Below are positions 1 through 4,864 of a stretch of DNA of 7,222 nt, in pieces; within the stretch, counting starts at the first letter, position 1; each line of letters starts with the position of its first letter. Below the pieces are notes generated by a model. It was not told the origin of the DNA, did no database searches, and saw nothing but the letters and a program-made list of their open reading frames with translations. This DNA comes from Desulfurococcales archaeon (GTDB taxonomy: Archaea > Thermoproteota > Thermoprotei_A > Sulfolobales > Desulfurococcaceae). The position numbers were made by a program, and so were the translations under genes. The stretch is from NCBI GenBank assembly GCA_026985375.1, contig JALSQP010000135.1, forward strand, positions 1-7,222, written 5' to 3'.

Positions 1-2323
1 GGGGTTTATTCTTAGTATAGTTCTCTACGGGCTTTGTTAATCCTACCTTGAATGCAAGCTCGTTTAACATGATTTCTTTCTTTCGGAGTTTTCTATAGAG
101 GGTTTTCACCTGGTTTTCAAGCCATTCTTTTAACTCGACAAAATCCTCAGGGTTTTCCGCCTGTTTTAGCCTCTCAGTCAATTCTGTGAATAGTTTCTTA
201 AGGAATTCCGGCGTATTCCTCTTTTTAGCCACCATCCCCTTGATCTCTATGCCTCCTTCAACATATCTACCGATGTAGTTCTTCTTAAGACCCGAGAAAA
301 GCGCGTATTTGAAGATCTTATCCACATCTATTTCTAGGCCTAAATTTCTCGAGACCCACTCCTGTAGTTTAGCCAACTGCTCAGGAGTGGGATCCCATAG
401 GAATATAGAGTCTGTGTCGCCGTATAGAACCTTAACACCTATTTCGGCTGCTTTTCTTAGTATGGCGTATAGGGATCTCCTACCCAATGCGGTAACACTC
501 TCAGCCATCGATGGAGAGTAGAGAGGAAATGTTGATGCTCCGAATACACCGTAGCTAGCATTTATGAATACTTTCATAGCTCGTTGAACAACGTCGTACC
601 AGGTCCTTTGGTCCTCCGGTATGTCCTTACTTTTAGCTCTCTTTTTGTAGAGTCCTACACGGAAATCTCTTAGTAGGCCGGTTATCTGCGCAGTTAAGCC
701 TGGACGACTTATGCAGACAAAGTGTATCTTCTTCCCCGTCTCATCTATAACAGGGATTCTCTGGTTTTCGGGGCATTTTTCGTAATCCACGGTTTCGTAA
801 CTCAAATTATATCTCTTTATTATGCTGGGATACAGCGATGCAACGTCAAGAACAATTATATTGAAGAAGACTCCCTTCGGAGGCTCTATAACTAGCGCTC
901 CAGCATATTTTTTGCCTTCAATTGTTGCCTGTGTTGCGCTTGATTTGCTATGGTTCTTTATGTCCTCCGGCTCTGGTATGAGATAGCCGAGTCTTCGATG
1001 CTCCCAGTAGAACTGATTTTGGATCCACTTGGATATACTCTTTCGACATATATCTTCTATACTGGTTTTAGCAATACGAGCTAATAGGATCATGAGCCTC
1101 CATACAAGTTCTTTATTGAACAGTGTTAGTTGCAGTGTTATTAGGGCGTCTCTAAAGTTGTATGCTATGAGCCTGCCATAGGGGAGTTCTCCTATGTTTC
1201 CTTCGATTTCGAGCTTTGATATTCCCAGTAGTGCTGAGGCTATAGTGTCAAGGTTCTCCTCCTGATATTTTCCACCGAATGCATAGGATTTAATTGAACG
1301 GTTCTTGAAAAACTTATATAGGTCTAAATGTATTGAGGACTCAATCTTTATCATGTCTTCATGAAATCTAAAAGGTAAAAGTTCTTTTGGTATTCCGATC
1401 CTTAGGGCCCTATGATATAAGTAGTTTAGGTCGAAGTTATCACCGTTGAATGTTATCATGATTGGGTATGACGCAAGAACGCGGATTGCCTCCATTATAA
1501 GAGCTTCTTCACTATCATAGAACTCTATTGTAGCGTCCATGGGATATTCTTCAGGGATTTCTCCCCAGCGATGTTCTCGGGCAAGAAGTAGTACGCGTTT
1601 GTATCCATCGTTCCCGACAAATGCAATACTAGTCACGGGATACTCTGCTGCAACGGGATGCGGCACTCTTCCCCTAAACGGGGTGTATACCTCGATGTCT
1701 ACAGCAACTCTTCTCGCTTTTGGTGGTTTTTCCTCGAATAATGGTAGCCATTGAAGGGCTAGCTTTCTTGTTTCTTCATCCTCCCCTCTGAATATGTTTT
1801 TAACAGTATTCACGACTTCTTGTGGTATCATTGGTTTGATTAAGCGGAACGGTTTTTTGGTATTAGTAGAGTTGATGCGATATCTCATACCGGGGATTAG
1901 TTGGTAGTCAAATACATAGTTCTCATGATATTTAATATGCGCCTCCCATGCTCGGGGCACTTTTCCTCTAAGCTTAGCAACACTAAGTGGATCTTTAGTT
2001 ATTATTTTTGTTAAATGTACTTCTTCATTAGTTAATGGATTTATCTTAGTTACGGTCTCGATAGAATCGAAACCGGGGTGATTAATAATTTCTTTTATTT
2101 TACTCACTTCGGTAGGAGGTAGATCTGTGAGAAAGTATGGTTTATGTCCTGCAGGATCAGGTAAATACATGAGTTTTTCTCCATCAAGACTAATGAACTC
2201 AAGAACAGCTTTTCCTAGTTCACCATCATAAAACACGCCTAACAAATAAGCTGGTTCATCAAGCTTTTTAACCCTCCTATCTGGAACAAGGCGATAAACA
2301 TCCTTTATTTTATCGATTTTCAA
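1..2323 (-). CDS. polB1: Family B DNA polymerase PolB1 (replicative DNA polymerase I), C-terminus cut by window edge
   Basis: DNA-dependent DNA polymerase with 3'-5' proofreading, the presumed replicative polymerase of crenarchaea. My translation gives 774 uninterrupted residues. Exonuclease motifs: ExoI DIE (D209, E211), ExoII NGDNFD (D295), ExoIII YNFRD (Y388, D392). Polymerase motifs: A DVASLYPS (D493), B KVFINASYG (K584-G592), C YGDTDS (D636, D638). The stretch after motif C (SGLKKNY, IKGM, KKRNTPEF) and the N-terminal GHKPYFL block closely match what I recall of Sulfolobus PolB1, which separates it from PolB3. By that comparison roughly 90-100 C-terminal residues (end of the thumb) lie outside the window. 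The start is TTG at 2323: an in-frame TAA at 2327-2329 rules out anything longer, and the next ATG is well inside conserved sequence. This N-terminus is about 30 residues shorter than Sulfolobus PolB1. No intein is present at motifs A, B or C. It lies 7 nt after the NAC stop and is probably co-transcribed with it. Odd: motif A has Val where Phe or Tyr usually follows the catalytic Asp. Confidence 0.96.
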   Translation of the reverse strand, partial: MKIDKIKDVYRLVPDRRVKKLDEPAYLLGVFYDGELGKAVLEFISLDGEKLMYLPDPAGHKPYFLTDLPPTEVSKIKEIINHPGFDSIETVTKINPLTNEEVHLTKIITKDPLSVAKLRGKVPRAWEAHIKYHENYVFDYQLIPGMRYRINSTNTKKPFRLIKPMIPQEVVNTVKNIFRGEDEETRKLALQWLPLFEEKPPKARRVAVDIEVYTPFRGRVPHPVAAEYPVTSIAFVGNDGYKRVLLLAREHRWGEIPEEYPMDATIEFYDSEEALIMEAIRVLASYPIMITFNGDNFDLNYLYHRALRIGIPKELLPFRFHEDMIKIESSIHLDLYKFFKNRSIKSYAFGGKYQEENLDTIASALLGISKLEIEGNIGELPYGRLIAYNFRDALITLQLTLFNKELVWRLMILLARIAKTSIEDICRKSISKWIQNQFYWEHRRLGYLIPEPEDIKNHSKSSATQATIEGKKYAGALVIEPPKGVFFNIIVLDVASLYPSIIKRYNLSYETVDYEKCPENQRIPVIDETGKKIHFVCISRPGLTAQITGLLRDFRVGLYKKRAKSKDIPEDQRTWYDVVQRAMKVFINASYGVFGASTFPLYSPSMAESVTALGRRSLYAILRKAAEIGVKVLYGDTDSIFLWDPTPEQLAKLQEWVSRNLGLEIDVDKIFKYALFSGLKKNYIGRYVEGGIEIKGMVAKKRNTPEFLKKLFTELTERLKQAENPEDFVELKEWLENQVKTLYRKLRKKEIMLNELAFKVGLTKPVENYTKNKP

Positions 2324-2330
2324 TGATTAT

Positions 2331-2687
2331 TTACCCCGTGCTCTTTAGTTTCAATAATGCTTCAGCTATATCGCCTTTCGTCTCAACGAGCGCTTTCCTT
2401 GCCTCTTCTTTGGAAACACCTGTTTGTGAAACAATGAATTCTATATCTTCGTCGCTGATTTCGATCTCTGCTTCTTCCTCTAGTGACTCTTCGTGTAGAC
2501 TGCCGCCCGTTATCTGAAATATATTTGTGCCTCTAGCAAACATTTGGAGGACTTGGGGCGAGTCTATTACTATCTTTTTCGATGAGAGTATTATTTCAAC
2601 TCTTTTTACATTTTCGAGTTCTCGTAGTTCTATCCCCATTCTTTTTAAAGCTCGTCTCAGTTCTCTTGGACTTATTCCTGGTAGCAT
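2331..2687 (-). CDS. nac: Nascent polypeptide-associated complex protein (archaeal alpha-NAC homologue)
   Basis: Cytosolic ribosome-associated factor that binds nascent chains; archaeal NAC is known as a homodimer of alpha-like subunits. The 118-residue product has the family's two parts. The first is a basic N-terminal stretch with RRALKRMGIE (about 11-20) leading into a NAC beta-barrel (about 25-62, with IDSPQVLQMF and FQITGG). An acidic linker (about 65-80) then leads to a C-terminal UBA domain (about 80-115, with IEFIVSQTGVSKEEARKAL and GDIAEALLKL). Length and order are normal for archaeal NAC. I chose ATG at 2687: AGGTG sits 6 nt upstream, and the longer in-frame GTG at 2696 lies inside that ribosome binding site. 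NAC is the first gene of a likely two-gene unit with PolB1, and is divergent from the aCPSF2 gene. Confidence 0.94.
   Translation of the reverse strand: MLPGISPRELRRALKRMGIELRELENVKRVEIILSSKKIVIDSPQVLQMFARGTNIFQITGGSLHEESLEEEAEIEISDEDIEFIVSQTGVSKEEARKALVETKGDIAEALLKLKSTG
2333..2337 (-). promoter_or_regulatory. Weak ribosome binding site of PolB1 inside the NAC 3' end
   Basis: Minus-strand GGGGT covers the last NAC codons and the first base of its stop codon, about 9 nt before the TTG start of PolB1. The match to the archaeal anti-Shine-Dalgarno is imperfect. With a TTG start and a 7-nt intergenic gap, PolB1 translation may depend partly on ribosomes finishing NAC (inference). Confidence 0.4.
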
Positions 2688-2693
2688 CTTATA

Positions 2694-2698
2694 CACCT
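2694..2698 (-). promoter_or_regulatory. Ribosome binding site of NAC that decides its start
   Basis: On the minus strand AGGTG precedes ATG (2687) by 6 nt. The alternative GTG start at 2694-2696 is part of this very motif, so initiating there would leave no binding site upstream. This supports the start three codons downstream. Confidence 0.7.
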
Positions 2699-2702
2699 AT
2701 TG

Positions 2703-2718
2703 CTTCTATTCTTCTATT
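2703..2718. repeat. Perfect 8-bp tandem duplication in the NAC leader or promoter region
   Basis: CTTCTATT occurs twice head to tail on the plus strand (AATAGAAG twice on the minus strand), followed by a further CT. It lies between the candidate NAC TATA box and the NAC ribosome binding site, around the predicted transcription start. It may be chance or slippage; no function can be read from it. Confidence 0.6.
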
Positions 2719-2734
2719 CTAATAACTAGCTGGT

Positions 2735-2742
2735 CTTAAAGG
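2735..2742 (-). promoter_or_regulatory. Possible TATA box of the NAC-PolB1 unit
   Basis: Minus-strand CCTTTAAG fits a crenarchaeal TATA-box core. A start of transcription about 25 nt downstream would fall near 2710, giving a leader of some 20 nt carrying the AGGTG site. It is the best candidate in this A+T-rich spacer, but such cores occur by chance. Confidence 0.4.
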
Positions 2743-2776
2743 ATATTATCCATAATTAAGGAGTGCATGTGAAGAT

Positions 2777-2786
2777 ACTATTAATA
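2777..2786 (+). promoter_or_regulatory. Possible TATA element of the aCPSF2 gene
   Basis: ACTATTAATA lies about 40 nt before the start codon at 2825. Transcription would begin near 2808, leaving a short leader with the GGTG site. The match to the crenarchaeal consensus is only fair. Confidence 0.3.
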
Positions 2787-2813
2787 GTGGGATAGTTTGT
2801 AGTCTGTTACAAT

Positions 2814-2817
2814 GGTG
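2814..2817 (+). promoter_or_regulatory. Ribosome binding site of aCPSF2
   Basis: GGTG lies 7 nt before the ATG at 2825, the normal spacing in this window. It supports that start over the out-of-frame ATG at 2812, which overlaps the motif. Confidence 0.6.
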
Positions 2818-2824
2818 TTAAATT

Positions 2825-4102
2825 ATGGCAAAAATAAAGATTCTTGGTGGAGGCGGCGAAGTCGGAAGAGCCGCTTACTTGGTTAGTGATCGGGGCCAAA
2901 ATATCCTTCTTGATTATGGAGTTAATTTTGACGAAAACGATAGGCCGCAGTTTCCGGGACATGTGAGACCTGTAGATCTAACAGGTGTTGTTATCACACA
3001 CGCTCATCTGGATCATATAGGGGCTGCCCCCCTCCTATACATTACTGGTCATCCACCAATAGTTATGACAAAACCAACTCTTGATATTGGTCGTTTGCTT
3101 ATTAGAGATTTTCTCAAGATAAATGCTTTCTATATAGACTATGATCTTGAGGAAGTCGAAAATATGAGTACAAAAACAATTGCTGCAGAATATGGTCAGG
3201 AGATAGAGCTTGGCGGGTTCAGAGTTCTACTAACGAGTGCAGGACACATACTTGGAAGTTCCATGGTATATTTGGAGACCCCTTCGGGACATAGAATCCT
3301 TTACACTGGTGACATCAATACCATTCAGACATGGACCCTGTCAAAAGCGGAATTATGGCCAATAAAGATAGACACTCTGATCATTGAGTCGACATACGGA
3401 AGCACTAAACATCCTCCTCGACATGAAACCGAGCATCGCTTGGCTAGTGCTATAGAAGAAGTGCTGGATTCTGGAGGGGTTGTCTTAATACCAGCATTTA
3501 GTGTTGGGAGAACGCAAGAAGTCATGTGTCTTGTTCATGCAGAAGTTCCTGGAGCGGATATCTACATAGATGGGATGAGTAGAGAGATCACTAGTATTTA
3601 TTTAAGACACAGGACATATCTCCGCGACCCGAGTCTTTTCGAAAAAGTTGTTGAACATGTGAGGTTTGTTAGAGGATGGCAGGATAGGCGAAAGATCTGG
3701 CGTAGGCCCGCAGTGATTATTTCTTCTGCAGGGATGCTGAAGGGAGGCCCTAGTATCTACTATTTGAAGAAGATTGGCGATAACCCGAGCAATGCCATAT
3801 ATTTAGTTAGCTATCAGGCCGTAGATAGTCCGGGCCATAAGCTTTTGGAGACAGGAGGTATAGATGAGTTCGGAATCGATAGAGTTAATGCCCGTGTAGA
3901 ATGGTTCGACCTATCTAGCCATGCTGGTAAGGATGGCTTATTGGATGTTGTGAAACGATATAAGAATGTTGTCCAGAACATAATCATCGTCCATGGGGAA
4001 CCCGATTCATCTAGTAATCTCGAGAGAATAATTCGTGAAGAAATAGGTGAAGATATTAGCATGTTTAGGCCGCTGAATGGTGACGAGATAGTTCTCGATT
4101 AA
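2825..4102 (+). CDS. Beta-CASP metallo-beta-lactamase ribonuclease, aCPSF2 type (no KH domains)
   Basis: Two-zinc RNA nuclease of the CPSF73/RNase J superfamily. The 425 residues show the metallo-beta-lactamase motifs: D30 (LLDYG), HAHLDH (H59-H64), H141 (AGHILGS) and D163 (YTGDI). They also show the beta-CASP motifs: A (E188, IIESTYG), B (H366, DLSSHAG) and C (H390, VHGE). The beta-CASP cap includes DGMSREI (about 249-255) and SSAGML (about 300-305). All metal ligands are present, so it should be active. There is no N-terminal KH extension, so it is not aCPSF1, the roughly 640-residue transcription-termination nuclease. Length and architecture fit aCPSF2; the Sulfolobus member (once called Sso-RNase J) is reported as a 5'-3' exonuclease. 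aRNase J cannot be fully excluded without a phylogeny, but that group is mainly euryarchaeal. The ATG start has GGTG 7 nt upstream. The gene is divergent from NAC and converges on eL38, with 8 nt between stop codons. Confidence 0.92.
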   Translation: MAKIKILGGGGEVGRAAYLVSDRGQNILLDYGVNFDENDRPQFPGHVRPVDLTGVVITHAHLDHIGAAPLLYITGHPPIVMTKPTLDIGRLLIRDFLKINAFYIDYDLEEVENMSTKTIAAEYGQEIELGGFRVLLTSAGHILGSSMVYLETPSGHRILYTGDINTIQTWTLSKAELWPIKIDTLIIESTYGSTKHPPRHETEHRLASAIEEVLDSGGVVLIPAFSVGRTQEVMCLVHAEVPGADIYIDGMSREITSIYLRHRTYLRDPSLFEKVVEHVRFVRGWQDRRKIWRRPAVIISSAGMLKGGPSIYYLKKIGDNPSNAIYLVSYQAVDSPGHKLLETGGIDEFGIDRVNARVEWFDLSSHAGKDGLLDVVKRYKNVVQNIIIVHGEPDSSSNLERIIREEIGEDISMFRPLNGDEIVLD

Positions 4103-4110
4103 AACATTGA

Positions 4111-4320
4111 TTAGAACTCAACTACTTCAGGGCAATTTAGTTCTTCCAGCACCTTGTCGACTTCACTGATGGGTATGACCAGGGTAACGAGCTTGCGTTT
4201 CGTGCGCACCTTGATCTTGGCTTTTCCACTTTTCTCATCCTTTACAACTCTGCATTCTATGGCTTGCGGAATGTATTGTTTGAGCTCATCTACACTACTT
4301 ACCTGTATGGGTGCCAACAC
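4111..4320 (-). CDS. rpl38e: Large-subunit ribosomal protein eL38 (L38e)
   Basis: Small 50S ribosomal protein shared by eukaryotes and some archaea, mainly crenarchaea. The 69 residues carry the family pattern: an N-terminal helix with acidic residues (VDELKQYIPQAIECRV), a basic strand pair (KAKIKVRTKRKLVTLVI) and a C-terminal helix ending NCPEVVEF. Length is normal for eL38. Where most family members have RYLYTL, this one has RKLVTL, so the aromatic pair is lost. Start is GTG at 4320, fixed by a full GGAGGT site 5 nt upstream (4326-4331). The gene lies 67 nt downstream of tRNA-Asn on the same strand, so tRNA read-through could contribute to its transcription. It ends 8 nt from the convergent aCPSF2 stop, so each 3' untranslated region must run into the other gene unless termination is immediate. 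Confidence 0.87.
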   Translation of the reverse strand: MLAPIQVSSVDELKQYIPQAIECRVVKDEKSGKAKIKVRTKRKLVTLVIPISEVDKVLEELNCPEVVEF

Positions 4321-4325
4321 TGTTT

Positions 4326-4331
4326 ACCTCC
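4326..4331 (-). promoter_or_regulatory. Strong ribosome binding site of eL38
   Basis: Minus-strand GGAGGT, 5 nt before the GTG start, is the strongest Shine-Dalgarno match seen in the window. It supports a non-ATG start for a protein that must be made in large amounts. Confidence 0.8.
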
Positions 4332-4376
4332 AGCATTAATTGTTGTTATTGCCAGGAGAACTTCACGTCTATGATG

Positions 4377-4386
4377 ATTTAAAAAG
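4377..4386 (-). promoter_or_regulatory. Oligo-T tract after tRNA-Asn, possibly doubling as TATA box of eL38
   Basis: Minus-strand CTTTTTAAAT begins 1-2 nt after the encoded CCA of the tRNA. The five Ts fit an archaeal terminator. The same sequence fits a TTTAAA-type TATA box, with a start near 4352 and a leader of about 30 nt for eL38. Both roles are inferred, and one may be false. Confidence 0.4.
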
Positions 4387-4387
4387 A

Positions 4388-4489
4388 TGGCGCCGGGGCG
4401 GGGATTCGAACCCCGGACCACCGGGTCCCTGCCAGGCTTCGAACCCGTGGTTAACAGCCCGGCGCTCTACCTGGCTGAGCTACCCCGGC
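4388..4489 (-). tRNA. tRNA-Asn (anticodon GUU) with a 25-nt intron and encoded CCA
   Basis: Read on the minus strand, all arms close: acceptor GCCGGGG/CCCCGGC, U8-A9, D stem GCTC/GAGC with a 9-nt loop, anticodon stem CCGGG/CCCGG, 5-nt variable loop and T arm CGGGG-TTCGAAT-CCCCG. Discriminator G73 and CCA follow. The spliced molecule is 77 nt including CCA. The anticodon GTT is at 4453-4455 in loop CTGTTAA. The anticodon loop is split by 25 nt after position 37, the standard archaeal site. Stems are almost all G-C, as expected in a hyperthermophile against A+T-rich surroundings. It is divergent from the winged-helix gene and upstream of eL38. Confidence 0.96.
4427..4451 (-). other. tRNA-Asn intron with canonical bulge-helix-bulge splice motif
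   Basis: The intron lies between positions 37 and 38. Seen in sequence: outer helix CCGGG/CCCGG; central 4-bp helix CUGU (positions 32-35) with GCAG near the intron 3' end (one G-U pair); 3-nt bulges UA|A and GG|A, with the cuts as marked; inner stem CCA/UGG, continuing GG/CC over a bulged C, with an 8-nt loop. This is the motif recognised by the archaeal tRNA splicing endonuclease. The hairpin contains GGGTTCGAA, identical over 9 nt to part of this tRNA's own T arm. Confidence 0.9.
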
Positions 4490-4517
4490 TCCGGCTATTT
4501 GATAATACTGTGTTGGG

Positions 4518-4529
4518 TTTTATTATTTT
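4518..4529 (-). promoter_or_regulatory. Probable TATA box of tRNA-Asn
   Basis: Minus-strand AAAATAATAAAA is centred about 34 nt upstream of the mature tRNA 5' end. Transcription would start a few nucleotides before the tRNA, leaving a short leader for RNase P. Confidence 0.5.
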
Positions 4530-4541
4530 CGGAAGATTCTG

Positions 4542-4552
4542 AAAAATATTTT
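4542..4552 (+). promoter_or_regulatory. Probable TATA box of the winged-helix gene
   Basis: AAAAATATTTT lies about 55 nt before the TTG start. Transcription near 4573 would give a leader of about 30 nt holding the GGGTGG ribosome binding site. It sits only 12 bp from the tRNA-Asn TATA element on the other strand, so two pre-initiation complexes could compete. Confidence 0.45.
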
Positions 4553-4590
4553 CGTTATCCCCTCTATCATAAATATGCTATCAGGTTAGT

Positions 4591-4596
4591 GGGTGG
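4591..4596 (+). promoter_or_regulatory. Ribosome binding site that sets the TTG start of the winged-helix gene
   Basis: GGGTGG is followed by 7 nt and TTG (4604), the same spacing as at aCPSF2. Longer in-frame starts, including ATG at 4340, would read through the antisense of the tRNA and are not credible. Confidence 0.6.
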
Positions 4597-4603
4597 ACTA
4601 GTA

Positions 4604-4864
4604 TTGGCTCGATACACTGTTAATGTAACTATAGATTTGAGACTACTAGCAATTAAACTAAGGGAGAGCGGCAAAAGATTTGTCAAAGTCCATGAGATAG
4701 CATATGATCTGGCTGTCTCACCAAGGACTGCTGGAAAGATTCTCAACAGTATGGCGAGACTAGGCTATCTTATTAAATGGAGTGATAGTGTCTATATGGT
4801 AGTCTATGAAAAACCGAGGAGAAATATTGGCATCTCCGACGATATTATCGCTAGAAACCTATGA
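4604..4864 (+). CDS. Small winged-helix-like protein of unknown function
   Basis: I do not recognise a named family. The 86 residues begin with a beta-strand-like RYTVNVTI (3-10), then a helix [14 protein letters not shown] (11-24). A segment resembling a winged helix-turn-helix follows: [10 protein letters not shown] (27-36), turn with SPRT (39-42), recognition-like helix [15 protein letters not shown] (42-56), and a wing-like hairpin [13 protein letters not shown] (57-69). A basic stretch KPRR (70-73) precedes a short tail. This resembles small archaeal DNA-binding regulators, but binding is inference. It has no membrane segment, signal peptide or cysteines. The TTG start is set by GGGTGG 7 nt upstream. 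The gene is divergent from tRNA-Asn across 114 bp, and its last 14 bp overlap the 3' end of the EF-2 gene on the opposite strand. Its reading frame continues open upstream only because the tRNA antisense happens to lack stops. Confidence 0.75.
   Translation: MARYTVNVTIDLRLLAIKLRESGKRFVKVHEIAYDLAVSPRTAGKILNSMARLGYLIKWSDSVYMVVYEKPRRNIGISDDIIARNL

Noticed and set aside
309..2739. Plus-strand frames opposite PolB1 and NAC
   Set aside because: Antisense shadows; the minus strand carries full conserved motifs over the same bases.
3325..4062. Minus-strand frames opposite aCPSF2
   Set aside because: Antisense shadows without ribosome binding sites; the plus strand encodes all metal ligands of the nuclease.
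2825..4102. aCPSF1 transcription-termination nuclease
   Set aside because: aCPSF1 carries N-terminal KH domains before the nuclease; here the nuclease fold begins at residue 1 and the length is 425.
4371..4377. ATGATGA, resembling a C box of a C/D guide RNA
   Set aside because: No CTGA D box follows within the usual distance on the plus strand; the next one lies about 100 nt away inside the tRNA antisense.
4340..4603. N-terminal extension of the winged-helix reading frame
   Set aside because: It is the antisense of tRNA-Asn and its promoter, low-complexity in composition (Gly/Pro/Trp/Ser-rich), and has no ribosome binding site. The real start is TTG at 4604.
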